IMG/VR virus record: IMGVR_UViG_3300024329_000004 | Span: 1-64,000 of that record | From: a virus | Strand: one strand, 5' to 3' | Length of the DNA stretch: 64,000 nucleotides | In this document: positions 1 through 6,520 of the stretch, in pieces | How the letters are laid out: the number at the start of each line of letters is the position of its first letter | Numbering within the stretch: the stretch's first letter is position 1 | Program-made: the position numbers and the translations under genes | Notes under the pieces: generated by a model | Database searches by the model: none | Seen by the model: the letters and a program-made list of their open reading frames with translations, nothing else | What the model was told of the DNA's origin: nothing

Positions 1-334
1 AACCTGGATGAAATGTTGTAGAAGTACAATCTGTGTTTTCTCCTAAGTCTTCTCCAGTGATTTCATTTACATAATGAATACCAAAAACAAGATGAGATAC
101 ATTTTCATTATTATTTACGGAACTAGACCCATTGCCATCGCAAGTATTTCCATCGTATTGAGTAAATTCATTACATCCACAATTTTCTGCATTAACAAAT
201 TCAATTACAAAAGAATGGTCATCTTCTGTTGTGGCAGGTGGTGTTTGACTTATGAGTGTTAAATCACAGGTTTGCGCATAGGCGCTAGTAACTAGGAAAA
301 GCCCCAGAAAGGCTATCATTGAGTATTTCAGCAT
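1..334 (-). CDS. Secreted small protein, partial (C-terminus outside window)
   Basis: An open frame from ATG at 334 runs off the left edge, giving 111 residues. Residues 1-21 form a clear Sec signal peptide: MLKYS, a hydrophobic core (MIAFLGLFLVTS) and an AYAQ cleavage site, so mature protein would start near Q21. The mature part is rich in Cys, Asn, Thr and acidic residues (Cys in CDL, NCGCN, TCD and TDCT), which suggests disulfides or metal binding outside the cytoplasm. I do not recognise the family. An envelope or host-surface role is inference from the signal peptide. A GATATATA box at 405-412 could be its promoter. Confidence 0.65.
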   Translation of the reverse strand, partial: MLKYSMIAFLGLFLVTSAYAQTCDLTLISQTPPATTEDDHSFVIEFVNAENCGCNEFTQYDGNTCDGNGSSSVNNNENVSHLVFGIHYVNEITGEDLGENTDCTSTTFHPG

Positions 335-404
335 TTGTAAAAAAAGTGTTTAATAGATTTCTGCCCAAGAAGTTAAATGTCAGCGTTCTGACGTGGGCTT
401 AGGT

Positions 405-412
405 TATATATC
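405..412 (-). promoter_or_regulatory. Late-type GATATATA box before secreted-protein gene
   Basis: GATATATA on the minus strand, 70 nt before the ATG at 334. The motif matches the boxes before virion genes but is further from the start, so this copy is weaker evidence. Confidence 0.3.
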
Positions 413-425
413 TGATATATACTAT

Positions 426-803
426 ATGAAAACACCGATTATTAAATATAGTGACAGATTTTTAAACGCAGTAAGCTGGTTTATGTCAATTGGAGGAATT
501 ACCCTTTGGCCCTTTATCGTTCTAAGAGAAAAGTATGATTCTGGTAAATGGTGGAGAGGAAGAGCGAAGAGGATTATTAATCATGAATCTATACATATAA
601 AGCAGCAGGAAGAACTTTTAGTGATTCCTTTCTATATTCTATATGTTACTGAATGGTTTATAAAATTGTTCATCTATGGAACCGGAGCATACCGTAACAT
701 CTCATTTGAAAGAGAAGCGTATGCCAATGAAAAGAATTATAAATACTTAGAATCCAGAAAAAGATATAACTGGATTAAGCTTATATTTAAGCGTGAGGTA
801 TAA
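426..803 (+). CDS. Membrane protein with HExxH-like HESIH motif
   Basis: 125 residues from ATG 426. An in-frame GTG at 393 would add 11 residues, but the ATG begins the recognisable protein. There are two hydrophobic segments (about residues 12-33 and 64-84). Between them is N-H-E-S-I-H (residues 52-57), and later F-E-R-E-A-Y-A-N (94-101). HExxH plus a downstream glutamate is the layout of zinc metallopeptidases. I recall similar short proteins with HE-x-IH and FEREAYAN motifs in Flavobacteriia genomes, usually uncharacterised. A membrane protease role is inference. It is one of only two plus-strand genes, divergent from the secreted protein and overlapping the next gene convergently by 17 nt. 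Confidence 0.7.
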   Translation: MKTPIIKYSDRFLNAVSWFMSIGGITLWPFIVLREKYDSGKWWRGRAKRIINHESIHIKQQEELLVIPFYILYVTEWFIKLFIYGTGAYRNISFEREAYANEKNYKYLESRKRYNWIKLIFKREV

Positions 804-1344
804 GATAGTCTAAAGTAGCCTTCCAATCTGGCCATTTTTCTGTTCCAAAATGAATATGTTCTCCTGTAAATTGACCAGCTCCGTTTGCAGTTCTATCATC
901 GATTAAAAAGTCTCCAACATTTAAATGTTTGTTGTGAGAAAGAATTAATCTTTTATATGCATTTTTTCCTAGATGCTTTTCAACCCATAGTCTTTTGTGC
1001 ATTAAAGCTTCAGGATTATCCCAAGGTGCAGTTGATAGAATATACACATCGAATAAAGAACAAAGAATGTTAAAGGCTTCAATCGCACCTTCCATTGGAG
1101 GAGGATCGAGGAAAAGAGCAGGTAATTTATCAATATCGTTTCCTAGAGATTTTACAACGTCTTCAGGATATTCTCTGAGTTTTGCATGTAAATCTACTAA
1201 GACGCCATCCATATCCACGTAAACTATCTTCTTGCTTTTTTTAGAAGAAGAACATAGTACAGAAAATAGAGTATCGATTGCTTTCTCAGTTGTACTTTGA
1301 GGAGCTGATTCTAATTTTTCTATTGATGTTTCTTGATGATTCAT
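787..1344 (-). CDS. 5'(3')-deoxyribonucleotidase (HAD, NT5C type)
   Basis: 185 residues. HAD phosphatase of the cytosolic deoxynucleotidase group, which removes the phosphate from deoxynucleoside monophosphates. Motif I is DMDGVL at 44-49 (nucleophile D44, acid/base D46), motif II is the ST at 104-105 in YILSTAPW, and motif IV is LIDDR at 147-151. The NT5C-type signatures are the APWDNP loop after motif II and the H-x-H-F segment near the C-terminus. The first 38 residues are a low-complexity extension without domain features. It fits with the nucleotide enzymes elsewhere in the window and is preceded by an early-type promoter at 1361-1399. Confidence 0.85.
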   Translation of the reverse strand: MNHQETSIEKLESAPQSTTEKAIDTLFSVLCSSSKKSKKIVYVDMDGVLVDLHAKLREYPEDVVKSLGNDIDKLPALFLDPPPMEGAIEAFNILCSLFDVYILSTAPWDNPEALMHKRLWVEKHLGKNAYKRLILSHNKHLNVGDFLIDDRTANGAGQFTGEHIHFGTEKWPDWKATLDYLIPHA

Positions 1345-1360
1345 TACTTGTTTAATTAAT

Positions 1361-1399
1361 TACTTATCTAATATAAGCAAAATTTCTGAGATAAAAAAA
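1361..1399 (-). promoter_or_regulatory. Early-type promoter, copy 1
   Basis: Copy of a block found six times: TTTTTTTATCTCAG, about ten bases, then TTATATTAG. It ends 23 nt before the deoxynucleotidase ATG at 1344. TATATTAG differs by one base from the Bacteroidota -7 element TAnnTTTG, and the T-run sits where the -33 element would be. The conserved sequence continues upstream into the stop codon of the preceding small gene. Confidence 0.65.
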
Positions 1400-1403
1400 C
1401 TTT

Positions 1404-1544
1404 TTACTGTTTATTTTCAATATCTTTTCTTTTTTTGCTTGCTAGCGATTTTTCAACGTCTTTCATTTTAGGCAATTTACCCTTCCTAGGACGATCTTCG
1501 TAAAATTCTTCGTCCCATTCGTCAATTTGATTACGCCAATTCAT
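1404..1544 (-). CDS. Small charged protein, 46 aa
   Basis: ATG at 1544, TAA at 1404-1406. The product is MNWRNQIDEW followed by an acidic stretch and a lysine-rich C-terminus, with no membrane segment. It overlaps the end of the upstream gene by 14 nt, typical of tightly packed phage genes. Its stop codon merges into the conserved promoter block. I do not recognise it. Confidence 0.55.
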   Translation of the reverse strand: MNWRNQIDEWDEEFYEDRPRKGKLPKMKDVEKSLASKKRKDIENKQ

Positions 1545-1743
1545 GTTTTTTAATTTTATGCTTATCTTTATACCACTTAATAAAACTTGATCCCATTCCT
1601 AACTCTACGATTTCATATTCATTCGGAATCAGAGGCTTTCTTGCTTTCGCATTTATTATCCTGTCCGGTGTTGCTTCGTTTTCGAATACCGTCATGTATA
1701 ATTTCTTTGCCGTCTTGCTCTTCTTGTAAACTACTACTATCAT
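1531..1743 (-). CDS. Small hypothetical protein, 70 aa
   Basis: Begins MIVVVYKKSKTAKK and has alternating hydrophobic and basic residues consistent with a small mixed alpha/beta fold. No family recognised. Its first 125 nt overlap the frame of the upstream gene 1619..1819, and both frames look like coding sequence, so at least one assignment could be wrong. Its last 14 nt overlap the next small gene. Confidence 0.55.
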   Translation of the reverse strand: MIVVVYKKSKTAKKLYMTVFENEATPDRIINAKARKPLIPNEYEIVELGMGSSFIKWYKDKHKIKKHELA

Positions 1744-1819
1744 CTTTTTCTACGTTAGGTTTAAATTCGTCCCAATAACAGAACACAAACTCTGGGTCAT
1801 TCTTCTTTCCTTCTTGCAT
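1619..1819 (-). CDS. Small acidic hypothetical protein, 66 aa
   Basis: ATG at 1819 is preceded by AGGAAG eight or so bases upstream, one of the few Shine-Dalgarno-like sites here. The N-terminal 28 residues (MQEGKKNDPEFVFCYWDEFK) look like real protein; the remainder is polar and low in hydrophobics and overlaps the next gene in another frame. No function suggested. Confidence 0.5.
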   Translation of the reverse strand: MQEGKKNDPEFVFCYWDEFKPNVEKDDSSSLQEEQDGKEIIHDGIRKRSNTGQDNKCESKKASDSE

Positions 1820-1838
1820 GTTGTGCTTCCTTTCATAT

Positions 1839-2438
1839 TTATTTTTCTACAGCTTCAACGATTAAAGCTTTACCTCTACGAATTCTATTTTTAATAGTCT
1901 GCAGTGGAAGTTTATATTTAGTTGCTAGTTGGTCATATTTCATATGATTTACCATTCTGTCTACTAGAATATCTCTATACATTTCTTTTAGATTTTGCAT
2001 AGCTTCTAGAGTTTTAATGTATTTGTCTTGAAGAGCGTCATCTTCTTCTAGATAATCTTGTTCAGTTTTTTCTTCATGATCTAAGACTAAATCTTTTAGA
2101 GTATTTGAAACTGATCCAGTGCCACTTACTTCTACACCATATTCTGATAATTTACTCAAAGACGTAGTTTGATTTCTTTTTTTAATATAACCTAAAGAGT
2201 CGTTAAATGCGATTCTATATAACCAAGTAGTAATTCCGTAACTTGGGTTATATTGTTCTATTTTGGTCCACATCTTAGTTAATGTGTTTACTGCAATGTC
2301 TTCTGCCATTTCACGATCTTTAACTATTTTGTAAATGTACGAAGTTAGACCTGGCTTTATCTTGTTGTAAAGAGCTGCGAAGTCTTGATCTGATCCTGTT
2401 TCTAGAAAGTTTTGAGTTAGTTGTTTGTAGGTAGCCAT
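1839..2438 (-). CDS. ECF-like sigma-70 family RNA polymerase sigma factor
   Basis: 199 residues with the two-domain layout of group 4 sigma factors. Region 2 covers about residues 20-90, with AEDIAVNTLTKMW for core binding and the -10 recognition segment TTWLYRIAFND. Region 4 covers about 148-195, with a helix-turn-helix YDQLATKYKLPLQTIKNRIRRG for -35 recognition. An acidic linker (about 112-140) joins them. It would redirect host RNA polymerase to a set of promoters. It has its own early-type promoter (2473-2504), so it is itself probably made early. It is distinct from the gp55-type late sigma factor at 37496..37879, which has no region 4. Its target promoters are unknown. Confidence 0.85.
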   Translation of the reverse strand: MATYKQLTQNFLETGSDQDFAALYNKIKPGLTSYIYKIVKDREMAEDIAVNTLTKMWTKIEQYNPSYGITTWLYRIAFNDSLGYIKKRNQTTSLSKLSEYGVEVSGTGSVSNTLKDLVLDHEEKTEQDYLEEDDALQDKYIKTLEAMQNLKEMYRDILVDRMVNHMKYDQLATKYKLPLQTIKNRIRRGKALIVEAVEK

Positions 2439-2472
2439 ACGTTATATTTTTGGTTTTTAATTAATTACTATA

Positions 2473-2504
2473 CTAATATAAGCAAAATATCTGAGATAAA
2501 AAAA
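2473..2504 (-). promoter_or_regulatory. Early-type promoter, copy 2 (before ECF sigma)
   Basis: Same block as 1361-1399: TTTTTTTATCTCAG, spacer, TTATATTAGTATAGTAAT, ending 34 nt before the ATG at 2438. The spacer sequence (ATATTTTGC) and the flanking AACAGTAAAAAG on the upstream side are also nearly identical to copy 1. Confidence 0.7.
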
Positions 2505-2508
2505 CTTT

Positions 2509-3039
2509 TTACTGTTTATTTTCACTTTTTTTCAAATTATTTTCCTCGAACAACCCTATCAGTGATTTTATGTTAACTGGTTTATAAGACCATTGGTCAC
2601 ATGATACGTTAATTATCTTTTTAGAAGGACTTGTTTTAATTTTCTTAGAAGGATGACCGCTTAATAAGTATTTACCAGGCCAAATTGAAAGAGGCCAATA
2701 AGACATACATGCGTCCATTTCTGGTAAAAAGTCTATTTGTCCTATTTCTTCCATCTTCTTATCTGCGTTAGGAAGCATAGAAACGTCAACAGTCGCTTTA
2801 TCAAATTCTCCTTCTATAAAATATATATGGCCATTTAATGTATTAATACAGTTCTCTACGGTGGTCGGATCCCATCCAAAATTACCTAAAACATATACTA
2901 CATCTTCGGGTGAAACTGTAAGGTTCCAGTTTTCTATTAATGTTTCATTCATTTCTTCTAGCGAAGAAAAGGGCCTATCATACTTCTTGATAGCCCCAGG
3001 TCTCCCAAACTGTTGGTTTGATGTTACGAATATTTGCAT
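2509..3039 (-). CDS. Metallophosphoesterase-fold protein with lost metal ligands
   Basis: 176 residues. It follows the small calcineurin-like phosphoesterases of phages from end to end: strand 1 FVTSNQQFGRPG, then YDRPFSSLEEMNETLIENW, VVYVLGNFGW, LNGHIYFIEGEFD and LLSGHPS. In active members these read TSDxHFGH, LGDF, GNHD and GHxH. Here D becomes N, H becomes Q, FGH becomes FGR, GD becomes GN and GNHD becomes GEFD. All of the obvious metal ligands in the first three motifs are replaced while the scaffold is retained. I infer a pseudo-enzyme, perhaps a binding or decoy protein. Confidence 0.75.
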   Translation of the reverse strand: MQIFVTSNQQFGRPGAIKKYDRPFSSLEEMNETLIENWNLTVSPEDVVYVLGNFGWDPTTVENCINTLNGHIYFIEGEFDKATVDVSMLPNADKKMEEIGQIDFLPEMDACMSYWPLSIWPGKYLLSGHPSKKIKTSPSKKIINVSCDQWSYKPVNIKSLIGLFEENNLKKSENKQ

Positions 3040-3049
3040 ATATGGTTTG

Positions 3050-3565
3050 TTATACTAATGTAAACTTTACGTTAAAATTATCCCAAAGGTTGTTTAAAAA
3101 ATAATGTTCTGTGATTGAAGAAGATCCTCCTTTAATTCTTTTATCATCAGTTGAATCTAAAAATACACACATTACAAAATCATACGCTGTTGAGTATATC
3201 ATCGATTGTCCGATGGCTTCTCTTAAATCTGAGCCTCTATCTCCTTTAATAAATTCTATAGCAACCTTAATTCCAGCACTCTCTACGGTGAGAGTGGGCT
3301 TGTTAGTAGTTCCCATAAAATGCATGCTTCTTGCACCCGTTGTTTTACTACTATCAAATTTAATCATTGTTTTAGCTTTCTCTTTTGCAAGACCTCCGCT
3401 AAAACCTTTCTTTTCAGTAACCCATCCACTTACCTTTTCTAAAAGGCTAGGATAGGCTAATTGCTTAATCTTTTCAACAGATAGAGTCGTATCTTCGACC
3501 GTAATTCCTTCTTGAATTACGTCTAAGAGTTCTAATCTGTTTTTAGATTTACTTGCTAACTTCAT
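3050..3565 (-). CDS. Hypothetical protein, possible PD-(D/E)XK nuclease fold
   Basis: 171 residues. The central part reads as a strand pair and helix, IKVAIEFIKGDRG then LREAIGQSMIYS then YDFVMCVFLD. This is the layout of restriction-endonuclease-like folds (acidic strand, ExxK-type residue, Q-x-x-x-Y helix, hydrophobic strand). The catalytic spacing is not canonical, so nuclease activity is a guess. The start overlaps the end of the upstream gene by 17 nt. Confidence 0.5.
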   Translation of the reverse strand: MKLASKSKNRLELLDVIQEGITVEDTTLSVEKIKQLAYPSLLEKVSGWVTEKKGFSGGLAKEKAKTMIKFDSSKTTGARSMHFMGTTNKPTLTVESAGIKVAIEFIKGDRGSDLREAIGQSMIYSTAYDFVMCVFLDSTDDKRIKGGSSSITEHYFLNNLWDNFNVKFTLV

Positions 3566-4061
3566 CCGGTGTTACTGTTTCTACGTTATTCTCTTCTATT
3601 TCTTTTTCAACTTCAGCTAAAGAAACATGAAGAGTTTGTATTTCTTTATTTGATTCCTGCATAGTTTTCATGGCTTCACTAATATTGAAACCTACCTGTG
3701 TAAGAAGAGTTGTAAATGCTTTTGCCTGAGATACGCCTGTTCCTTCAAGTGTTGTCAGAGCACTGTATAGTGTATTAAGTGGAACTGTTTTTAGGGCTAC
3801 TATTGCATCGCCACCTTCTTTTGAAATTCTAGTTTTTTCAGCCTTTAGAGCTTCGTGAAGATTAATTAAAAGAGCAGCATTCTTAACTGTCCATTTGTAA
3901 TTTTTATCTAGATGAGATAATGTTTTGTTAATATTAGCGTTACTTACGAAATCAACATCATAGGTTTTATTAGTCATATCCTTTGAAGTCGCATCAATTT
4001 CTTTGATAAGTTCGTCTCTCTTTGTTTCTAGTTGTGATAAGTTCATCTTTAAATCTGCCAT
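3549..4061 (-). CDS. Coiled-coil hypothetical protein, 170 aa
   Basis: Starts MADLKMNLSQLETKRDELIKE and is mostly helical with heptad-like spacing at both ends (about 5-30 and 125-160) and a Leu-rich middle (LINLHEALKAEKTRI). No signal peptide, cysteine or catalytic motif. No family recognised. It is translationally coupled to the possible nuclease gene downstream. Confidence 0.6.
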   Translation of the reverse strand: MADLKMNLSQLETKRDELIKEIDATSKDMTNKTYDVDFVSNANINKTLSHLDKNYKWTVKNAALLINLHEALKAEKTRISKEGGDAIVALKTVPLNTLYSALTTLEGTGVSQAKAFTTLLTQVGFNISEAMKTMQESNKEIQTLHVSLAEVEKEIEENNVETVTPDEVSK

Positions 4062-4083
4062 CTTATTATTATTTATTGTTGTT

Positions 4084-4575
4084 TTAAAAGTTGTGGTTAG
4101 TTATTCTACAATCATAATTGAAAAAGTTTCTAAATTGATCTTCATCAGCCTGAATTCTTCTTTCAAAATTGTCATCTGGGTCGTTTCTTTCTATGATCCT
4201 TGATCTTCTTACGTCAATTGGTATATCTATATAAGTTACAAAGCATCTGCTTCGATATTCTTCATTTAATAAATCGACTGCTTCCGCATTTAAAATCATT
4301 ACGTCACATCTTTCAAATTCTTCCTTTGTGATTCCGTAATACCATCCGTTAAATTTTTGATACTCAACGAATTCATCATTATCGATCATGTTTTTAAAGC
4401 TATCTTCGTTTACAAAATAGTAGTCTACTCCTTCTTGTTCGTTTGCCTTCTTACGAGGAGGACGAGTAGTATAAGAGACTCCAAAAACGAAACCTCTATT
4501 TTCATATCTAGTTCTTAAATAATCTTTTCCAGCGGCTGCCTTTCCTACTAATACTATTTTACCTTTTTTATGCAT
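4084..4575 (-). CDS. gmk: Guanylate kinase
   Basis: 163 residues, shorter than the usual 200 or so. P-loop GKAAAGKD at 11-18, GMP-binding SYTTRPPR, then GVDYYFV and the aromatic FNGWYYG, all in the family order. It would phosphorylate GMP and dGMP to the diphosphates, feeding dGTP synthesis. The lysine of the canonical GPSGxGKs/t loop is kept, but the loop ends GKD instead of GKS/T. The C-terminus (RITN) matches the guanine-site end of the family but lacks the usual final helices. It overlaps the upstream epimerase gene by 8 nt. Confidence 0.85.
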   Translation of the reverse strand: MHKKGKIVLVGKAAAGKDYLRTRYENRGFVFGVSYTTRPPRKKANEQEGVDYYFVNEDSFKNMIDNDEFVEYQKFNGWYYGITKEEFERCDVMILNAEAVDLLNEEYRSRCFVTYIDIPIDVRRSRIIERNDPDDNFERRIQADEDQFRNFFNYDCRITNHNF

Positions 4576-5461
4576 TAATTTTTTCTTGTTTTGATGATGT
4601 TACTAAATTTACCCAATCTTGTAATTTCCAAGTTGGTTTCCAGCCTAATTTTTCTTCAGTGTCTGATGGGAAGTCTTCGCTTGTAAACCTTTCGCCTCTT
4701 CTTTCAGGAATCATTACCCAATCACCATACATTTCTGCTAATTCTATCATTGTAGTATTAACTCCGCTTCTCAGGTGCCATTCGTGATTGTCTTTTCTCT
4801 GTGCTGCTAATCCAAGAGCTGTAACTACGTCTTCAACGTGTGTGAAGTCTCTGCTTTGATTTCCAGGAGAAACTACTGAACACTTTTCACCTGCTTTAAA
4901 TTGTCTTTCAAAAATACCGACAACTGTTGCATAATCACCTGATGTAATTTGGCCAGGTCCATATACATTAAAGAAATAACAGATCTCATATTGAAGATCA
5001 TACCATGTATTATAGTTTTTGATTAATTCTACCATCTTAGATTTCATCCAAGCATAAGGAGAAAGATTCTCATCTTCACCGTTGTTACCGAATTTAGAAC
5101 TAGATGCAGAATAAATTAACTTTGAATTCCATTTTCTACATAGTTCTAATATAACAGGTGTTCCAGATAGAATAGACCTATGAACAAAATCAATATCTTC
5201 AAACGATTGAACAATTCTACTATATTCTCCAAAGTGAAATACAGTGTCAAAGTAATTTTCTTCTGTTAATTTTTCAAAAATAGTATCTGCTTCCCAAGTA
5301 TGTCCTCTATAATAGGTTACGCCAGGAACATGATTTTCTTCTTTTCCCGTGAAGTAATTATCTAATGAAGTTATTTTAATTTTTGGGTAGGTTTCCTGTA
5401 GGTGTTTAATGAGGTTGCTTCCGACAAATCCTGCACCACCTGTGACTAATACGTTTTTCAT
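4568..5461 (-). CDS. NAD-dependent sugar epimerase/dehydratase (extended SDR)
   Basis: 297 residues. Rossmann motif TGGAGFVG at 7-14, catalytic serine region YSASSS at 117-122, and Y136-x-x-x-K140 (YAWMK). VYGPGQ and RDFTHVEDVV are typical of UDP- or GDP-sugar epimerases and dehydratases. The substrate cannot be read from the sequence; UDP-glucose or UDP-GlcNAc 4-epimerase is the nearest pattern. It belongs with the other nucleotide-sugar genes here (RmlC-like 10305, RmlB-like 58282, glycosyltransferase 54984), which could alter host or phage glycans. Confidence 0.8.
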   Translation of the reverse strand: MKNVLVTGGAGFVGSNLIKHLQETYPKIKITSLDNYFTGKEENHVPGVTYYRGHTWEADTIFEKLTEENYFDTVFHFGEYSRIVQSFEDIDFVHRSILSGTPVILELCRKWNSKLIYSASSSKFGNNGEDENLSPYAWMKSKMVELIKNYNTWYDLQYEICYFFNVYGPGQITSGDYATVVGIFERQFKAGEKCSVVSPGNQSRDFTHVEDVVTALGLAAQRKDNHEWHLRSGVNTTMIELAEMYGDWVMIPERRGERFTSEDFPSDTEEKLGWKPTWKLQDWVNLVTSSKQEKINA

Positions 5462-5467
5462 ATAATA

Positions 5468-5719
5468 TTATACTGATTTATTTATTTTTGTTTCTTTATT
5501 ACCACTACACATGTCATATACTTCACCGTTTATTAAAAAACCTCTAAGAGAAATATCATTGCGTTTAGCAAAGCGAATAGAAGAAATATACGAATAAGGA
5601 GATTTAATGTTTGTAAATTCAACGGCGTAATTATCGTAAATCACCGTTACTGTAGATCCTCCCTCCTGTAAGGAAAGTGGATTAATTCTCATTTCTTTTG
5701 TGGGTCTATATACTTTCAT
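5468..5719 (-). CDS. Small hypothetical protein, 83 aa
   Basis: Beta-rich small protein (STVTVIYDNYAVEFTNI, SIRFAKRNDISLRGFLING). No transmembrane segment and no catalytic motif. Its start overlaps the oxidoreductase gene by 14 nt. Unrecognised. Confidence 0.55.
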   Translation of the reverse strand: MKVYRPTKEMRINPLSLQEGGSTVTVIYDNYAVEFTNIKSPYSYISSIRFAKRNDISLRGFLINGEVYDMCSGNKETKINKSV

Positions 5720-6338
5720 GTTGCATAGGTAATGTTTGATGTTTTTTAAGATCTCTCTTAATATCTTTTTTAACTCTGTCTAAATATTTCTTTCTTTTTG
5801 CATCGCTCACGAAGGGAACTGACCAAAATTGTTTTGTCTTTAACCATCTTGAAATATTCCATCCAAATACAAATGTAAATACTCCCATCACTAAACGTAA
5901 TTTAACTGAGTTTAAATATAGAGTTCTTACGGGTAATGAAGGAGCTCCATGGGTTATATATGTCCTTACCTTTTTATCACTTAAGAATGGCTTTGGATAC
6001 GCGTATGCTCCGAAAAGGGGAACAAACTTATACGCAAAACCTGGGGTAAATACTTCGTCAAAGAATATTTCCATTCTAGGTGTTAATCTAAACCACCAAA
6101 CAGGAGATACGAAGTAAATTCTATCCGCCCATGTTACAGCATCTTGATATTCCTTAATAAGATCTTTTCTTGGTTGAGAAAAATCATCTCTATATAAATC
6201 TATTACCTGTATTTCATTTAGGTAATCACTATCTAATAGAGATTCTTGGATTGTTTTAAAAATTCCGTTATAACAAAATGATTTTTTATCAGGATGTCCA
6301 ACTACGATTAAGTTTTGCATGCGTTCTAGTTTCTTCAT
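5706..6338 (-). CDS. NAD(P)H-dependent oxidoreductase, flavodoxin-like (NQO type)
   Basis: 210 residues. It matches the Flavodoxin_2 family of NAD(P)H quinone reductases: LIVVGHPDKKSFCYNGI at the N-terminus (phosphate loop for FMN/FAD), WADRIYFVSPVWWF at about 70-83, and FTPGFAYKF followed by THGAP. Members move two electrons from NAD(P)H to quinones or similar acceptors. The C-terminal 50 residues are Lys/Arg-rich. The ATG overlaps the upstream stop (ATGA). Such enzymes are unusual in phages; protection from quinone or redox stress during infection is speculation. Confidence 0.75.
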   Translation of the reverse strand: MKKLERMQNLIVVGHPDKKSFCYNGIFKTIQESLLDSDYLNEIQVIDLYRDDFSQPRKDLIKEYQDAVTWADRIYFVSPVWWFRLTPRMEIFFDEVFTPGFAYKFVPLFGAYAYPKPFLSDKKVRTYITHGAPSLPVRTLYLNSVKLRLVMGVFTFVFGWNISRWLKTKQFWSVPFVSDAKRKKYLDRVKKDIKRDLKKHQTLPMQHESI

Positions 6339-6520
6339 AAGAACTTTTTAAATTGTGTTACTTCTTTTTTTCGAGCTTCTTCTAATTTCTTAGCATGATA
6401 TTCTCTGGCATATTGTTCCATGATACTGCTCATTTTAGTGTAATGAGAAAATGCATCACTGTCTATATTATTATCTGGCCATTCGTTTTCGTTAAGCCAC
6501 TTCTTAGCTTCTATCGCCAT
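6335..6520 (-). CDS. Small helical hypothetical protein, 61 aa
   Basis: Reads MAIEAKKWLNENEWP, then a helix with many charged residues ending in KKLEEARKKEVTQFKKF. Short acidic/basic helical proteins of this kind are common among phage early genes. It overlaps both neighbours (17 nt upstream, 4 nt downstream), which supports it as real. Confidence 0.55.
   Translation of the reverse strand: MAIEAKKWLNENEWPDNNIDSDAFSHYTKMSSIMEQYAREYHAKKLEEARKKEVTQFKKFL

Noticed and set aside
1700-1760. Programmed -1 frameshift joining 1619..1819 to 1531..1743
   Set aside because: The frames are related by +1, and only five A residues are present where a slippery heptamer would need six.
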